From JBHELG01 sp046263195 (GTDB lineage Bacteria; Actinomycetota; Nitriliruptoria; Nitriliruptorales; JAHWKO01), in assembly GCA_046263195.1 (NCBI GenBank), contig JBHELG010000089.1:1-37121 (forward strand): a DNA stretch of 37,121 nt, in the 5' to 3' direction. The notes under the pieces were generated by a model. That model ran no database searches. It was not told where the DNA came from and worked only from the letters and a program-made list of their open reading frames with translations. Both the position numbers and the translations under genes were made by a program. This document shows positions 8,274-16,065 of this stretch, in pieces. Each line of letters begins with the position of its first letter. Positions within the stretch are counted from its first letter, which is position 1.

Positions 8274-8672
8274 TCACCTGCCACCCTCTCGGTTCGCGAT
8301 CCGGGCAACGGTACTGATGATCTCGTCGATGCCGGCACCCTTCGCGATGCACGCGTCGGCACCCAGTTCCCTGGCATCGTCTGCATCGAGCGACCCGAAT
8401 CCAGACAGCACGACGATCCGCGTGTCAGGTGCAGCGCTGCGTATTCTCGGCAGGGCCGCACGTCCGTCGAGAACGGGCATCGACAGGTCCAGGACGATCA
8501 CGTCAGGTTGATGATCAGCTGCGACCTCCACGGCTTCGTGGCCGTCCTCCGCCTCACCCACCACCTCGAAGCGACCATCGTGTTCGAGGAGTCGGCGCAG
8601 GATGGTGCGCAGATCCTCGGTGTCGTCGGCAAGGACGACGCGTGTCCGCCGCTCCCCCCCTGCCTCGTCCAT
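8274..8672 (-). CDS. Stand-alone response regulator receiver protein
   Basis: A 132-residue CheY-like receiver domain with no output domain. The acidic pocket is Asp16-Asp17 (LADDTED), the phospho-acceptor is Asp62 (VIVLDLSMP), and the switch residues are Ser90 and Lys111, so it looks phosphorylatable. I chose ATG 8672 because GGGAGG lies eight bases before it; an upstream GTG at 8708 has no ribosome binding site. It lies 74 bp downstream of nrdJ on the same strand. No histidine kinase is in the window, so partner and role are unknown. Confidence 0.88.
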   Translation of the reverse strand: MDEAGGERRTRVVLADDTEDLRTILRRLLEHDGRFEVVGEAEDGHEAVEVAADHQPDVIVLDLSMPVLDGRAALPRIRSAAPDTRIVVLSGFGSLDADDARELGADACIAKGAGIDEIISTVARIANREGGR

Positions 8673-8746
8673 CGTCTCGGCCTCCCGGATGTCTCGTCCC
8701 AGCTTCACGCGGCGTCGAGTTCGGGGACTTCATCATGACGCCCCCA

Positions 8747-11700
8747 TCACGAACATCCGCTCGTCGTCCCGCATTGCTCACAGACATGGCACGACCCGGC
8801 ACGCTTCATCCTGATGCCACAGGCGTAGCACAGTGGGGCGTCCGCATCCGCCGGCAGGGATGCCGCCACGAAACCAGAGGCCGGCAGCGTCGGGTCGGGA
8901 ATCTCCGAGGGCGGGGACGCGTATCGTGGTTGGTCCGTGTCAAGCGCGACCTGGCGCTCCTCGGGCGTGTAGATCCCGAGGCCTGCCCGCTTGTCCGGCG
9001 GAAGGTATTCGATAGCGAGTTTGCGGGCGATGTAGTCGACGATGGAGGTGGCGAAGCGAATCTCCTCGTCGTCAGTCATTCCGGCTGGCTCGAAGCGCAT
9101 GTTCATGAACTTGCTCACGTAAGCCTCGAGTGGCACCCCGTACTGCAGACCGAGTGACACGCTGATAGCGAAGGCGTCCATGACCCCCGAGAGGGTCGAC
9201 CCTTGCTTTCCCAGCTTCATGAAGATCTCGCCCAGCCCATCTCCGGGGTACTCACCGCACGTGAGGTACCCCTCAGCGTCCGCCACCCGGAAGGAGATGG
9301 TCTGGCTCGGCCGCTGCTTCGGCAGCTTGCGTCGCACCATTCCTGCTGTGATCTCGACGGCTCCACCAGTCCCGCTGAGAGTGGCTTTGTCGCCCTTCGC
9401 GATCGCAAGGGGCTGGGCCACCTTGCAGTTGTCCCGATAGATGGCAATCGCTTTGAGCCCCAGCTTCCATGCGTCGTAGAAGAGCCTTTCGACTTCCTCG
9501 ACCGTCGCCTCTTCCGGCATGTTCACCGTCTTGGAGATCGCCCCGCTGACAAAGGGTTGGGCGCCCGCCATCATCTTGACGTGGCCCATGTAGTGGATGG
9601 GGTTGTCGCCCATCGCACAGCTGAAGACGGGTAAGTGCTCGTGTCGGAGGGCGGGCGCACCAATGACGGTCTTGCGTTCGTCGATGTAGGCGACCACCGC
9701 CTCGACCTGCTCCTCGTTGTATCCCAGCCTGCGAAGAGCCTGTGGCACGCTCTGGTTGACGATCGACATCGACCCGCCCCCGACCAGCTTCTTCGTCTTC
9801 ACCAGCCCGAGGTCCGGCTCGATGCCCGTCGTATCGCAGTCCATGAGAAAGGAGATCGTCCCGGTCGGTGCGAGCACGGTCGCTTGGGAGTTGCGAAAAC
9901 CGTATTGCGAGCCGAGCTCGTACGCCTCCTTCCAGGCCTGCTTCGCGGCCCCGAGCAGCTCCCCCGGTACGGGTCGCGGATCGATCTTCTCGGCCTCGTC
10001 ACCGTGCATACGGATGACGTTCAACATGGCGCCAGCGTTACGTCCGTAGCCGGAGAAGGGGCCGGCGACCTTCGCGATCTCTGCTGAGGTGCGGTAGGCG
10101 TGGCCGGTCATCAGAGCCGTAAGAGCCCCGCACCAGGCCCGGCCCTGGTCGGAGTCGTAGGCCAAGCCAAGGCTCATGAGCAGCCCGCCGAGGTTTGCGT
10201 AGCCGAGGCCGAGTTCACGGTACGCGACCGCGTTGTCGCGGATCTTCTCGGTGGGGTAGGAGGAGTTGCCGACGATGATCTCCTGGGCGGTGATGACGAT
10301 CTCGATCGCGCGCTTGTAGGCCTCGACGTCGAAGCGATCGGCCTCGTAGTCGTAGAACTTCTTCAGGTTCAGGGAGGCCAGGTTGCAGGCCGAGTTGTCG
10401 AGGTGCATGTACTCGCTGCACGGGTTGCTGGCGTTGATGCGCCCCGACTCGGGGCAGGTGTGCCAGTGGTTGATGGTCGTGTCGTACTGCATGCCCGGGT
10501 CGGCGCACTCCCACGCCGCCTGCGCAATCTGACGCATCACATCCCGAGCAGACTTGCGTTCCAGCACCTCCCCGGTCGTCACGGCCCGCAGGTCGTACTC
10601 CTCGTCACGTTCCCAAGCTTGTATGAACTCGTCGGTGACCCGCACCGAGTTGTTCGCGTTCTGGTACTGGATCGAGGCGTAGTCCGGGCTGTCGAGGTCC
10701 ATGTCGAACCCGGCCTCGCGCAGGACGCGCGTCTTGCGCTCCTCACGGGCCTTGCACCAGATGAACTCCTCGATGTCGGGATGGTCGGCGTTGAGCACCA
10801 CCATCTTCGCGGCGCGTCTTGTTTTCCCGCCCGAATTGTGAACTACGACGTTGTGCACGAGGTACTCGTGAACGTCTCGTACCGTGAGGTCGAAGGTGGG
10901 CGCCTCGCCTGCGGCCTCCACCGTGGCGGTCACGTAGAAGTTCCGCCCTTCGGCGAAAGCGGCGAGGGTTGACTGGCCGAGCTCCTCCGGGAATTGAGAG
11001 ACCAGGCGGCGGGCCCGCAGCAGGCTCATGCGCCGTGGGCGCGCGTAGCGAGCGTACGGCGCCAGCGCGCGGCGGAATCGCTGATCGCTCGTCGACCGCC
11101 AGATGGCGTCGACCTCGCACGCGACGTGCGGGAGGAACCACTGGGTCTCGTACGGACTAGCGTTCTTGCGCGCCACGGCCCGCTGCAGCAGGGACGACTT
11201 CCGCTCGGACACGAACCCGACGAGCTTGGCGAAGCGGCGGACGCCCTCCCCGCTGACGACCCGCACCCTGTGCATCGGCTTGGTTCCCAGCGCGGTCCTG
11301 CGGTCGTCGATCCGCGAGATAATCGACGGGATGCCAAGCGACAGCAGGAGGCGGTGGACGTCCCGAGCGAGCGCCTCGCTCACCGTCGACAGCCACGGAT
11401 ACACGTTGCTGACGTGGCCATCCGCCTCGAACAGGCCAGACAGAAAGGCGGCGCGAACCTGGGCAGGCGAGGACCACACGAGGCCGGGGACCCGCAGGTC
11501 GCGCGAGGACTTCAGGAGCCCGTTGCGTGCGAGGAAACGGATAATTCGGGTTGATGCGAAGCGAACGGACACCGATGCGTCGGACCGGTCCTTGTGGCTG
11601 GAGGTGTAGACGTTGAGTGCCTCACCGAAGAGGCTGCGGGTCAGCGAGACATACCGCCCGGCGAGCTCCGGGTCGCCGTCTCCGACCTGGACTGCCACGA

Positions 11701-12847
11701 ATTTTGCGCTGTGCCGGCGCGTGATGGACCCGTCGCCGAGAATCCATCCGAGCCACAGGGCGAAGGGATCGTCCAGCGTGCTGGGAAGCTCGTGAGCCAG
11801 CTCGTTGTGGTGTCCCTGCTCTACGGGGACTAGGGACTGCACCGTCCCCGGGGCGCAAGCGTCCAAGTCCATGATGAGGTGGTCGTCGGGTCGCAGATCA
11901 CCCGCCTCGCGCCAGCCCTCCCCATCAAGGCCACGCACCCAGAAAGGGTGCTCGGGGGTGCAGACAATCTCGTCACCGAGCGCCGTAAGGACCCGCACGA
12001 CGCGGCGGATGCCGGTGTCATGAACGTCTGTCACTGGTTTGAGGCCGTGGCGTGTCAGCACCCGCTCGCCGGGACGCACGGCCCAGATGGATTTGGCTCC
12101 CTCCTCAGTGACGATAGGTGTGTCGCGGTGCAGGCACTTGATCGTCCCCGCGGACGCATCGGCGCCCCGCATGAACGAGACCGGACCCGAAGGCTGGCCG
12201 CCGCCGGACAGCTGCTCCTTCGACGATCGGATGTTGGACAGGTTGATACCTGACCCCGAGCCACCCTTGAAGATGAGGCCCTCCTCCGTGTACCAGTTGA
12301 GGATCGAGCTCATCGTGTCTTCGACGGACAGGATGAAGCAGGCCGAGGCTTGCGGGTTGTCTTCCACCCCCACGTTGAACCACACCGGTGAGTTGAAGGC
12401 TGCCTTCTGGTTGACGAGCAGGTGCTTGAGTTCGTGGTTGAACACCTCGGCCGACTGCTCGTCGAAGAAGTAGCCGTCCTTGACGCCCCAATCGGTGATG
12501 GTGTCGGCAACGCGGTCGACCATCTGCTTCACTGATCGCTCGCGCGCCGGCGAGCCGAGCTGGCCACGGAAGTACTTCTGGGCCACGATCGTCGTGGCGT
12601 TCATCGACCAGGAAGCCGGGAACTCGACACCCCGCTGCTCGAAGGAGATCGTGCCGTCGCGCCAGTTCTTGATGACCGCGTCGCGCAACTCCCATTCGAG
12701 CTCGTCGTAGGGGTGGACGCCGTCCCGAGTGAAGAAACGCTCGACCTTCAGCCCGAGCCGGTCGTCGGACCGCACTGCGCTCATGCCTCTGCGCTGCTCA
12801 CTAGCCCGCTCCTGCCGGGTGTGCCGTGCCGGCTCGGGGTGTGCCAT
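8747..12847 (-). CDS. nrdJ: B12-dependent class II ribonucleotide reductase, intein-containing precursor
   Basis: Reduces ribonucleotides to deoxyribonucleotides using adenosylcobalamin, so it works with or without oxygen. The 1366-residue precursor holds a 434-residue intein (238-671); the spliced enzyme would be 932 residues, normal for NrdJ. Active-site features are intact: redox Cys170 (SACFILS), then N-P-C-S-E with thiyl Cys810, and the second redox Cys821 eleven residues on (376 and 387 after splicing). The C terminus has the Cys-rich tail (CYACG, CHVCEQCG). ATG 12847 has AAGGGA at a 5-base spacing; an in-frame GTG at 12871 is less likely. Candidate NrdR boxes lie 71-118 bp upstream. 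nrdR is close but not in the same operon. Confidence 0.96.
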   Translation of the reverse strand: MAHPEPARHTRQERASEQRRGMSAVRSDDRLGLKVERFFTRDGVHPYDELEWELRDAVIKNWRDGTISFEQRGVEFPASWSMNATTIVAQKYFRGQLGSPARERSVKQMVDRVADTITDWGVKDGYFFDEQSAEVFNHELKHLLVNQKAAFNSPVWFNVGVEDNPQASACFILSVEDTMSSILNWYTEEGLIFKGGSGSGINLSNIRSSKEQLSGGGQPSGPVSFMRGADASAGTIKCLHRDTPIVTEEGAKSIWAVRPGERVLTRHGLKPVTDVHDTGIRRVVRVLTALGDEIVCTPEHPFWVRGLDGEGWREAGDLRPDDHLIMDLDACAPGTVQSLVPVEQGHHNELAHELPSTLDDPFALWLGWILGDGSITRRHSAKFVAVQVGDGDPELAGRYVSLTRSLFGEALNVYTSSHKDRSDASVSVRFASTRIIRFLARNGLLKSSRDLRVPGLVWSSPAQVRAAFLSGLFEADGHVSNVYPWLSTVSEALARDVHRLLLSLGIPSIISRIDDRRTALGTKPMHRVRVVSGEGVRRFAKLVGFVSERKSSLLQRAVARKNASPYETQWFLPHVACEVDAIWRSTSDQRFRRALAPYARYARPRRMSLLRARRLVSQFPEELGQSTLAAFAEGRNFYVTATVEAAGEAPTFDLTVRDVHEYLVHNVVVHNSGGKTRRAAKMVVLNADHPDIEEFIWCKAREERKTRVLREAGFDMDLDSPDYASIQYQNANNSVRVTDEFIQAWERDEEYDLRAVTTGEVLERKSARDVMRQIAQAAWECADPGMQYDTTINHWHTCPESGRINASNPCSEYMHLDNSACNLASLNLKKFYDYEADRFDVEAYKRAIEIVITAQEIIVGNSSYPTEKIRDNAVAYRELGLGYANLGGLLMSLGLAYDSDQGRAWCGALTALMTGHAYRTSAEIAKVAGPFSGYGRNAGAMLNVIRMHGDEAEKIDPRPVPGELLGAAKQAWKEAYELGSQYGFRNSQATVLAPTGTISFLMDCDTTGIEPDLGLVKTKKLVGGGSMSIVNQSVPQALRRLGYNEEQVEAVVAYIDERKTVIGAPALRHEHLPVFSCAMGDNPIHYMGHVKMMAGAQPFVSGAISKTVNMPEEATVEEVERLFYDAWKLGLKAIAIYRDNCKVAQPLAIAKGDKATLSGTGGAVEITAGMVRRKLPKQRPSQTISFRVADAEGYLTCGEYPGDGLGEIFMKLGKQGSTLSGVMDAFAISVSLGLQYGVPLEAYVSKFMNMRFEPAGMTDDEEIRFATSIVDYIARKLAIEYLPPDKRAGLGIYTPEERQVALDTDQPRYASPPSEIPDPTLPASGFVAASLPADADAPLCYACGIRMKRAGSCHVCEQCGTTSGCS
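10835..12136 (-). mobile_element. Intein with LAGLIDADG homing endonuclease inside NrdJ
   Basis: In-frame insertion of 434 residues that interrupts the NrdJ sequence exactly between ...AGTIK and SGGKTRRAAKM.... The splicing blocks are complete: Cys1 at the start (CLHRDTPIVTEEG), a block B with T-P-E-H (CTPEHPFWV), and the end HEYLVHNVVVHN followed by Ser as +1. The terminal His-Asn and +1 Ser are the standard splicing residues. Two LAGLIDADG-type motifs are seen, LWLGWILGDG (from precursor residue 364) and FLSGLFEADG (from 468), each with its acidic residue, so an active double-motif homing endonuclease is plausible. It lies between redox Cys170 and the thiyl-radical Cys, so the enzyme should be inactive until spliced. 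Confidence 0.95.
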
Positions 12848-13312
12848 TGCTGTCCCTTCATCCGAAATCACACTAGCGGAAGTACAGACCGCCGGCTTGG
12901 GCTGTTCAACGACCCGGGCACAACTTGTAGGGCTGGTCGTCGGCGCGCACTACCGCATGTTGTGTCCGGCCTGGTTCAAGGTTCGGGCACACTGCCGTGT
13001 ACGCGAAGATCGCGCACTCGGATCCACCTGATTCTCCCGGCCACGGTGTGCGGTGCGCGCGCCCCTTATGCGGGCGCCGTGCCGGGCCATCTCGCGCTCC
13101 TGGGTTCACGTGACCATGCCCGAAGGGTGTGACAGCACACTACGATGGACCGGGTCTACCCATGGTCGCCGAGGGTCCCACAACGGTCCCAGGTTTTACG
13201 CATTTCGACTGAGTCGGGCAAGGTCGAGGAGATTCTGACACTCTGTTCCTCATTATCGTGCCGCTCATCGAGAGATCATCGCTGAAGGTACGGCTTGGGG
13301 GAGGAGATCTCA
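12848..13312. other. Divergent intergenic region between nrdJ and the GNAT gene
   Basis: A 465-bp region with no convincing gene. It holds the NrdR-box pair near nrdJ. On the minus strand a weak promoter candidate for nrdJ is TTGAAC (12909-12904), a 19-base spacer and TACTTC (12884-12879). A GC-rich hairpin, GCGCCC/GGGCGC, occurs at 13059-13077, and GTGT-N6-ACAC at 13127-13140. I see no cobalamin-riboswitch B12 box here. Confidence 0.5.
12918..12965 (-). promoter_or_regulatory. Pair of candidate NrdR boxes upstream of nrdJ
   Basis: Read toward nrdJ, ACACAACATGCGGTAG (12965-12950) and GCCCTACAAGTTGTGC (12933-12918) match the 16-bp NrdR consensus acaCwAtATaTwGtgt at about 11 and 10 positions by hand count. 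Both keep the leading half-site CwA; the second also keeps TTGTG. They are separated by 16 bases, so centres are 32 bp or three helical turns apart, the spacing known for paired NrdR boxes. nrdR itself is 1.4 kb away. The match is good but hand-made. Confidence 0.5.
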
Positions 13313-14176
13313 GTGTCGGCAACGCGCCCCGAGACGCATCTACGCGTGCTCACTTCGGAGGACGCTGCCTGGATGGTCGCGCTCGATCGCGCCGGCTACG
13401 GCGTCTTGCGGCCTTTCGGCTGGGCCGAGGAGAAGCTTGCGGCTGAGCTCGAGGAAGGTATCTGGGCATCTGAAGAGCAGGTGGGTTGGGCGGTCATCGT
13501 CGACGGAAGGCCTTCCGGGGTGGCCTTCGCGCGCAACCTCACGTCCCGCAACGGCCTGCTCGACATTCGTCTCAGTGAGGAGGTCCGAGGACGTGGCGTG
13601 GGCCGAGAGGTGCTCCGTCAGCTTGCGGACCATCACTTCGCCGACCACCCTAGTCTTCGCAGGGTCGAGGGTCGCACGCAAGAGCACAACGTCCCCATGC
13701 AGCGGGCGTTCAACGCCGCGGGGTTCCGGCTCGAGGCACGCTATCGCGACGCGATCCTCGAACCAGATGGCTCGTATACGGCAGAGTGGGGGTATGCGCT
13801 CACGCGTCATGATTGGCGGGCGGGTCGCCACCGGGCCGACGACCACGGGTACGACCTTCATGGTCTGATCTTCCTGCTCGAAGATGCTGAAGGCCCCAGC
13901 CACCTCCCCCGAGGTGCCTGGGTGAAGTTCTTCCAGGAGGGGCGCAGGGTCCTGGCCCGGTACGGGGGTGGGGAGATCAGCGAGGGCGAGGCTGCGGGCA
14001 TCATCGTCGGTGACGTCTTCACCTACCGCTGGGTCCACGACTACAGCAGTCGCGACAACGTCGTGGGTGGTGGAGGCGGCCGGGTGCAGCGCCGCCGGGA
14101 CGGGCGCCTCGAACTCCTCGACGACTGGAGCCGGGACTACGGACCCAATGGCCGGCATCTGTGGGTGCAGCGCTGA
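13313..14176 (+). CDS. GNAT acetyltransferase with an extra C-terminal domain
   Basis: N-terminal GNAT domain (about residues 1-165 of 287), RimJ/RimL-like, with the acetyl-CoA loop RGRGVGREVL and the following EHNVPMQRAFNAAGF segment. From about residue 180 a second domain of 105 residues follows (HGLIFLLEDAEGP through HLWVQR). Its order, F..G..VLARYGGGEIS.GEAAGI, then a Y.W.HDYS segment, a charged RRRDGRLEL turn and a terminal W-S-rich strand, resembles small beta-rich proteins often labelled 'n-acetylglutamate synthase'. That likeness is my own reading and unproven. GTG 13313 is chosen because GGAGGAG lies six bases before it. Substrate unknown. Confidence 0.8.
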   Translation: MSATRPETHLRVLTSEDAAWMVALDRAGYGVLRPFGWAEEKLAAELEEGIWASEEQVGWAVIVDGRPSGVAFARNLTSRNGLLDIRLSEEVRGRGVGREVLRQLADHHFADHPSLRRVEGRTQEHNVPMQRAFNAAGFRLEARYRDAILEPDGSYTAEWGYALTRHDWRAGRHRADDHGYDLHGLIFLLEDAEGPSHLPRGAWVKFFQEGRRVLARYGGGEISEGEAAGIIVGDVFTYRWVHDYSSRDNVVGGGGGRVQRRRDGRLELLDDWSRDYGPNGRHLWVQR

Positions 14177-14312
14177 AGCGTCCACGTGCACGAGCAGACG
14201 CTTGCTCCACGCTCCGTACCCGTCGTAGCGTCACCGCAGGACAGCCACAGGACGTGGGGCTGGGCCGTTTGCGGTAGCGCAGTGATAGCGGCCGGGGCCT
14301 GGGAGGACTGCC

Positions 14313-14783
14313 GTGCGCTGCCCCTCCTGCGGGGCGAACGACGACAGGGTCGTCGACTCCCGCCCAGCGGAACATGGTGTGGCGATCCGCCGGCGGCGCG
14401 AATGCCGCGAGTGTGGGACCCGCTTCACGACCTTCGAGAGAGCGGAACTTCCCGAGTTGCTGGTCCGCAAGCGCAGCGGCGCGCTCGAGCCCTTCGACCG
14501 TGACAAGGTGGGGGAAGGGATGTCGCGCGCATCGAAGGGGCGGGTGGACGCCGCCACACTTGAACGTGTGGTGAGCGCCGTGGAAGCGGCGCTTCGGGCT
14601 ACTTCGGGCCGCGAGGTCACGACGGAACAGGTGGGACTTCAAGTACTGGCCCAGCTTCGGGATCTCGACGAGGTGGCCTACGTGCGGTTCGCCTCCGTCT
14701 ACAAGGATTTCCAGGGCCCTGAAGACTTCGAGAAGGAACTCAGCTCGCTGAGGAAGGACGCGCCGCCGAAGGCGCGACGCTAG
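14313..14783 (+). CDS. nrdR: Transcriptional repressor NrdR
   Basis: ATP/dATP-sensing repressor of ribonucleotide reductase genes. The 156 residues begin with the zinc ribbon, Cys3-Cys6 and Cys31-Cys34, then the ATP-cone (LLVRKRSGALEPFDRDKV...). A basic tail ends the protein. GTG 14313 is supported by GGGAGG at 14301-14306 and by the invariant MRCPSCG start. It is separated from nrdJ by the GNAT gene and runs on the opposite strand. The likely target is the box pair upstream of nrdJ, an inference from family knowledge. Confidence 0.96.
   Translation: MRCPSCGANDDRVVDSRPAEHGVAIRRRRECRECGTRFTTFERAELPELLVRKRSGALEPFDRDKVGEGMSRASKGRVDAATLERVVSAVEAALRATSGREVTTEQVGLQVLAQLRDLDEVAYVRFASVYKDFQGPEDFEKELSSLRKDAPPKARR
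14759..14776 (+). terminator. Possible hairpin at the 3' end of nrdR
   Basis: A 6-bp GC stem (CGCGCC/GGCGCG) with a 6-base loop sits in the last codons of nrdR, just before two converging stop codons only four bases apart. No T-run follows. It may serve both nrdR and the converging LysM gene, but chance is quite possible in GC-rich DNA. Confidence 0.25.
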
Positions 14784-14787
14784 ACAT

Positions 14788-15150
14788 TCAGCCGGGCAGG
14801 TCAGGGCGGGGGAGGAGCACGACCGTCCAGGCTGGCACGGGGCGCCCGTCCAATCCATTCGCCTCCCGCAACTGCAGCAGGTAGGCGCGTGGATCACTGC
14901 CAGGAGGGGTATGAGCAACCGCGATGTCCCACAAGGTCTGGCCAGGCGCCACCGTGACATGGTCTCCAGCCGCGCCGGCTACGACGTCGCGGTCAGCGCC
15001 GTCATGGCCCGATAACATCGCCACGGCCAGACCCAACACCACGAATGCGAGCCCGACCCGAAGCGCCCACTGGGCCGCACCCACTCCAGGAGGCAGTCGC
15101 CTCGTACCGTCTGCAACAGGGGACATCCCGACACGGTCTGCCGTTCTCAC
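14788..15150 (-). CDS. LysM-domain membrane protein divergent from lexA
   Basis: A 120-residue protein with a short cytoplasmic start, one transmembrane segment (about AQWALRVGLAFVVLGLAVAML), and an extracellular C-terminal LysM domain (HVTVAPGQTLWDIAVAHTPPG...LLQLREANGL). Its place between nrdR and lexA, divergent from lexA, matches the SOS-induced LysM gene of Mycobacterium (Rv2719c/ChiZ) and the DivS cell-division suppressor locus of Corynebacterium, so damage-induced control of cell division is a reasonable inference. GTG 15150 has GGAG nine bases upstream; ATG 15126 is an alternative, and ATG 15276 would read through an SOS box and is unlikely. Confidence 0.8.
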   Translation of the reverse strand: MRTADRVGMSPVADGTRRLPPGVGAAQWALRVGLAFVVLGLAVAMLSGHDGADRDVVAGAAGDHVTVAPGQTLWDIAVAHTPPGSDPRAYLLQLREANGLDGRPVPAWTVVLLPRPDLPG

Positions 15151-15257
15151 TCCCGCTGTCTCCGTATAGTCGGAGGGTCTCCGGGCGGCTCTCCGCACGC
15201 CGTTGCGTGTCGGATGGTTCGACGGTACGTCGAGCCTGTGACATCTCCGACCAGTTC

Positions 15258-15273
15258 CCGAACACTCGTTCGA
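15258..15273. promoter_or_regulatory. SOS (LexA) box 1
   Basis: CCGAACACTCGTTCGA carries the full CGAAC-N4-GTTCG core of the actinobacterial LexA site, one base off the 16-bp palindrome. It lies 108 bp upstream of the LysM gene start and 110 bp upstream of lexA, so it may control either or both. Confidence 0.85.
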
Positions 15274-15310
15274 CATGGTTGCCGCTCTCGACCGGCTCGT
15301 CCACCGCCAC

Positions 15311-15326
15311 CCGAACAGATGTTTGT
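15311..15326. promoter_or_regulatory. SOS (LexA) box 2, overlapping the lexA -35
   Basis: CCGAACAGATGTTTGT keeps CGAAC-N4-GTTTG, one mismatch in the core. It overlaps the first four bases of the predicted lexA -35 element, so LexA bound here would block RNA polymerase. Confidence 0.65.
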
Positions 15327-15351
15327 CTGCACGGGCGCTCCACGATATTCT
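15323..15351 (+). promoter_or_regulatory. lexA promoter
   Basis: TTGTCT (15323-15328), a 17-base spacer and TATTCT (15346-15351) form a good sigma70-type promoter. Transcription would start near 15358, giving a leader of about 25 bases to GTG 15383. The promoter is flanked on both sides by SOS boxes. Confidence 0.65.
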
Positions 15352-15357
15352 GGGCTG

Positions 15358-15373
15358 TCGAACGCCAGTTCGG
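15358..15373. promoter_or_regulatory. SOS (LexA) box 3, at the lexA transcription start
   Basis: TCGAACGCCAGTTCGG differs from TCGAAC-N4-GTTCGA only in the last base. It covers the predicted transcription start and touches the lexA ribosome binding site (CGGGAGG, 15371-15377), so it should autorepress lexA. Confidence 0.85.
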
Positions 15374-15382
15374 GAGGGCTTG

Positions 15383-16024
15383 GTGACTGCAGCGCGTAGC
15401 CACCTGACGGAACGCCAGCGCCGAATCCTCGAGGTGATCTACCGCCACCTCGAAGAGCACGGCTATCCACCTTCGGTTCGGGAGATCGGCGACACGATCG
15501 GCCTGTCGTCGCCGTCGTCCGTGCACGCCCAGCTGGCGCAGCTGGAAGCGAAGGGCTTTTTGCGTCGCGACCCCACGAAGCCACGTGCGCTCGAGGTACG
15601 CATCGATCCCGAGACCGAACTCGAAGCCCGCCCGGCAATGGCGCGCCACATCCCCTTGATCGGAGAGATAGCGGCGGGTGCTCCGGTCATAGCCGAGGAG
15701 CGGCTGGAGTCGCTACTGCCCCTGCCTCGCGACCTCGTAGGCGACGGCACCTTGTTCATCCTGCGGGTGCGAGGCGAGTCCATGATCGAAGACGGAGTAC
15801 TACCGGGCGACCTCGTCGTGGTCCGACAGCAGCCTGGGGTCGAACAAGGGGAGATGTGTGCGGCTCTCATCGAAGGGGAGGCGACGGTGAAGCGGTTCCG
15901 ACGTGATCCAGGGGGGGAGGTCTTCCTCGACCCGGCGAACCCGGACTTCGAGCCGATCCGACTCGACCCGTCGAACGAGGTGCAGATCCTCGGGAAGGTC
16001 GTGGCGGTTCTTCGGAAGCTCTAG
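15383..16024 (+). CDS. lexA: LexA repressor, SOS regulator
   Basis: Represses DNA-damage genes and cleaves itself when RecA filaments form. The 213 residues hold the winged-helix DNA-binding domain (HLTERQRRILEVIYRHL, then PSVREIGDTIGLSSPSSVHAQL) and the S24 peptidase domain. The cleavage site is Ala98-Gly99, the catalytic Ser133 is in GESMIEDG, and Lys170 is in ATVKRF. GTG 15383 is chosen because GGGAGG precedes it and because the upstream in-frame ATG at 15275 would put the promoter and two SOS boxes inside the gene. recA is also in this window with its own SOS box. Confidence 0.96.
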   Translation: MTAARSHLTERQRRILEVIYRHLEEHGYPPSVREIGDTIGLSSPSSVHAQLAQLEAKGFLRRDPTKPRALEVRIDPETELEARPAMARHIPLIGEIAAGAPVIAEERLESLLPLPRDLVGDGTLFILRVRGESMIEDGVLPGDLVVVRQQPGVEQGEMCAALIEGEATVKRFRRDPGGEVFLDPANPDFEPIRLDPSNEVQILGKVVAVLRKL

Positions 16025-16065
16025 GCGCTCACCAGTAGACGGTTGCCCCGCGCCCCATCCTGGCT

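Noticed and set aside
12848..13312. Cobalamin riboswitch before the B12-dependent nrdJ
   Set aside because: No B12-box-like conserved sequence or matching stem layout is visible on the minus strand.
13340..14191. Open frame of 283 codons on the minus strand
   Set aside because: Exactly antisense to the GNAT gene, which has a ribosome binding site and recognisable motifs; the antisense product shows none.
15275..15382. Longer LexA starting at ATG 15275
   Set aside because: It would place the promoter and two SOS boxes inside the coding sequence, and GTG 15383 has a good ribosome binding site and the family-like start.
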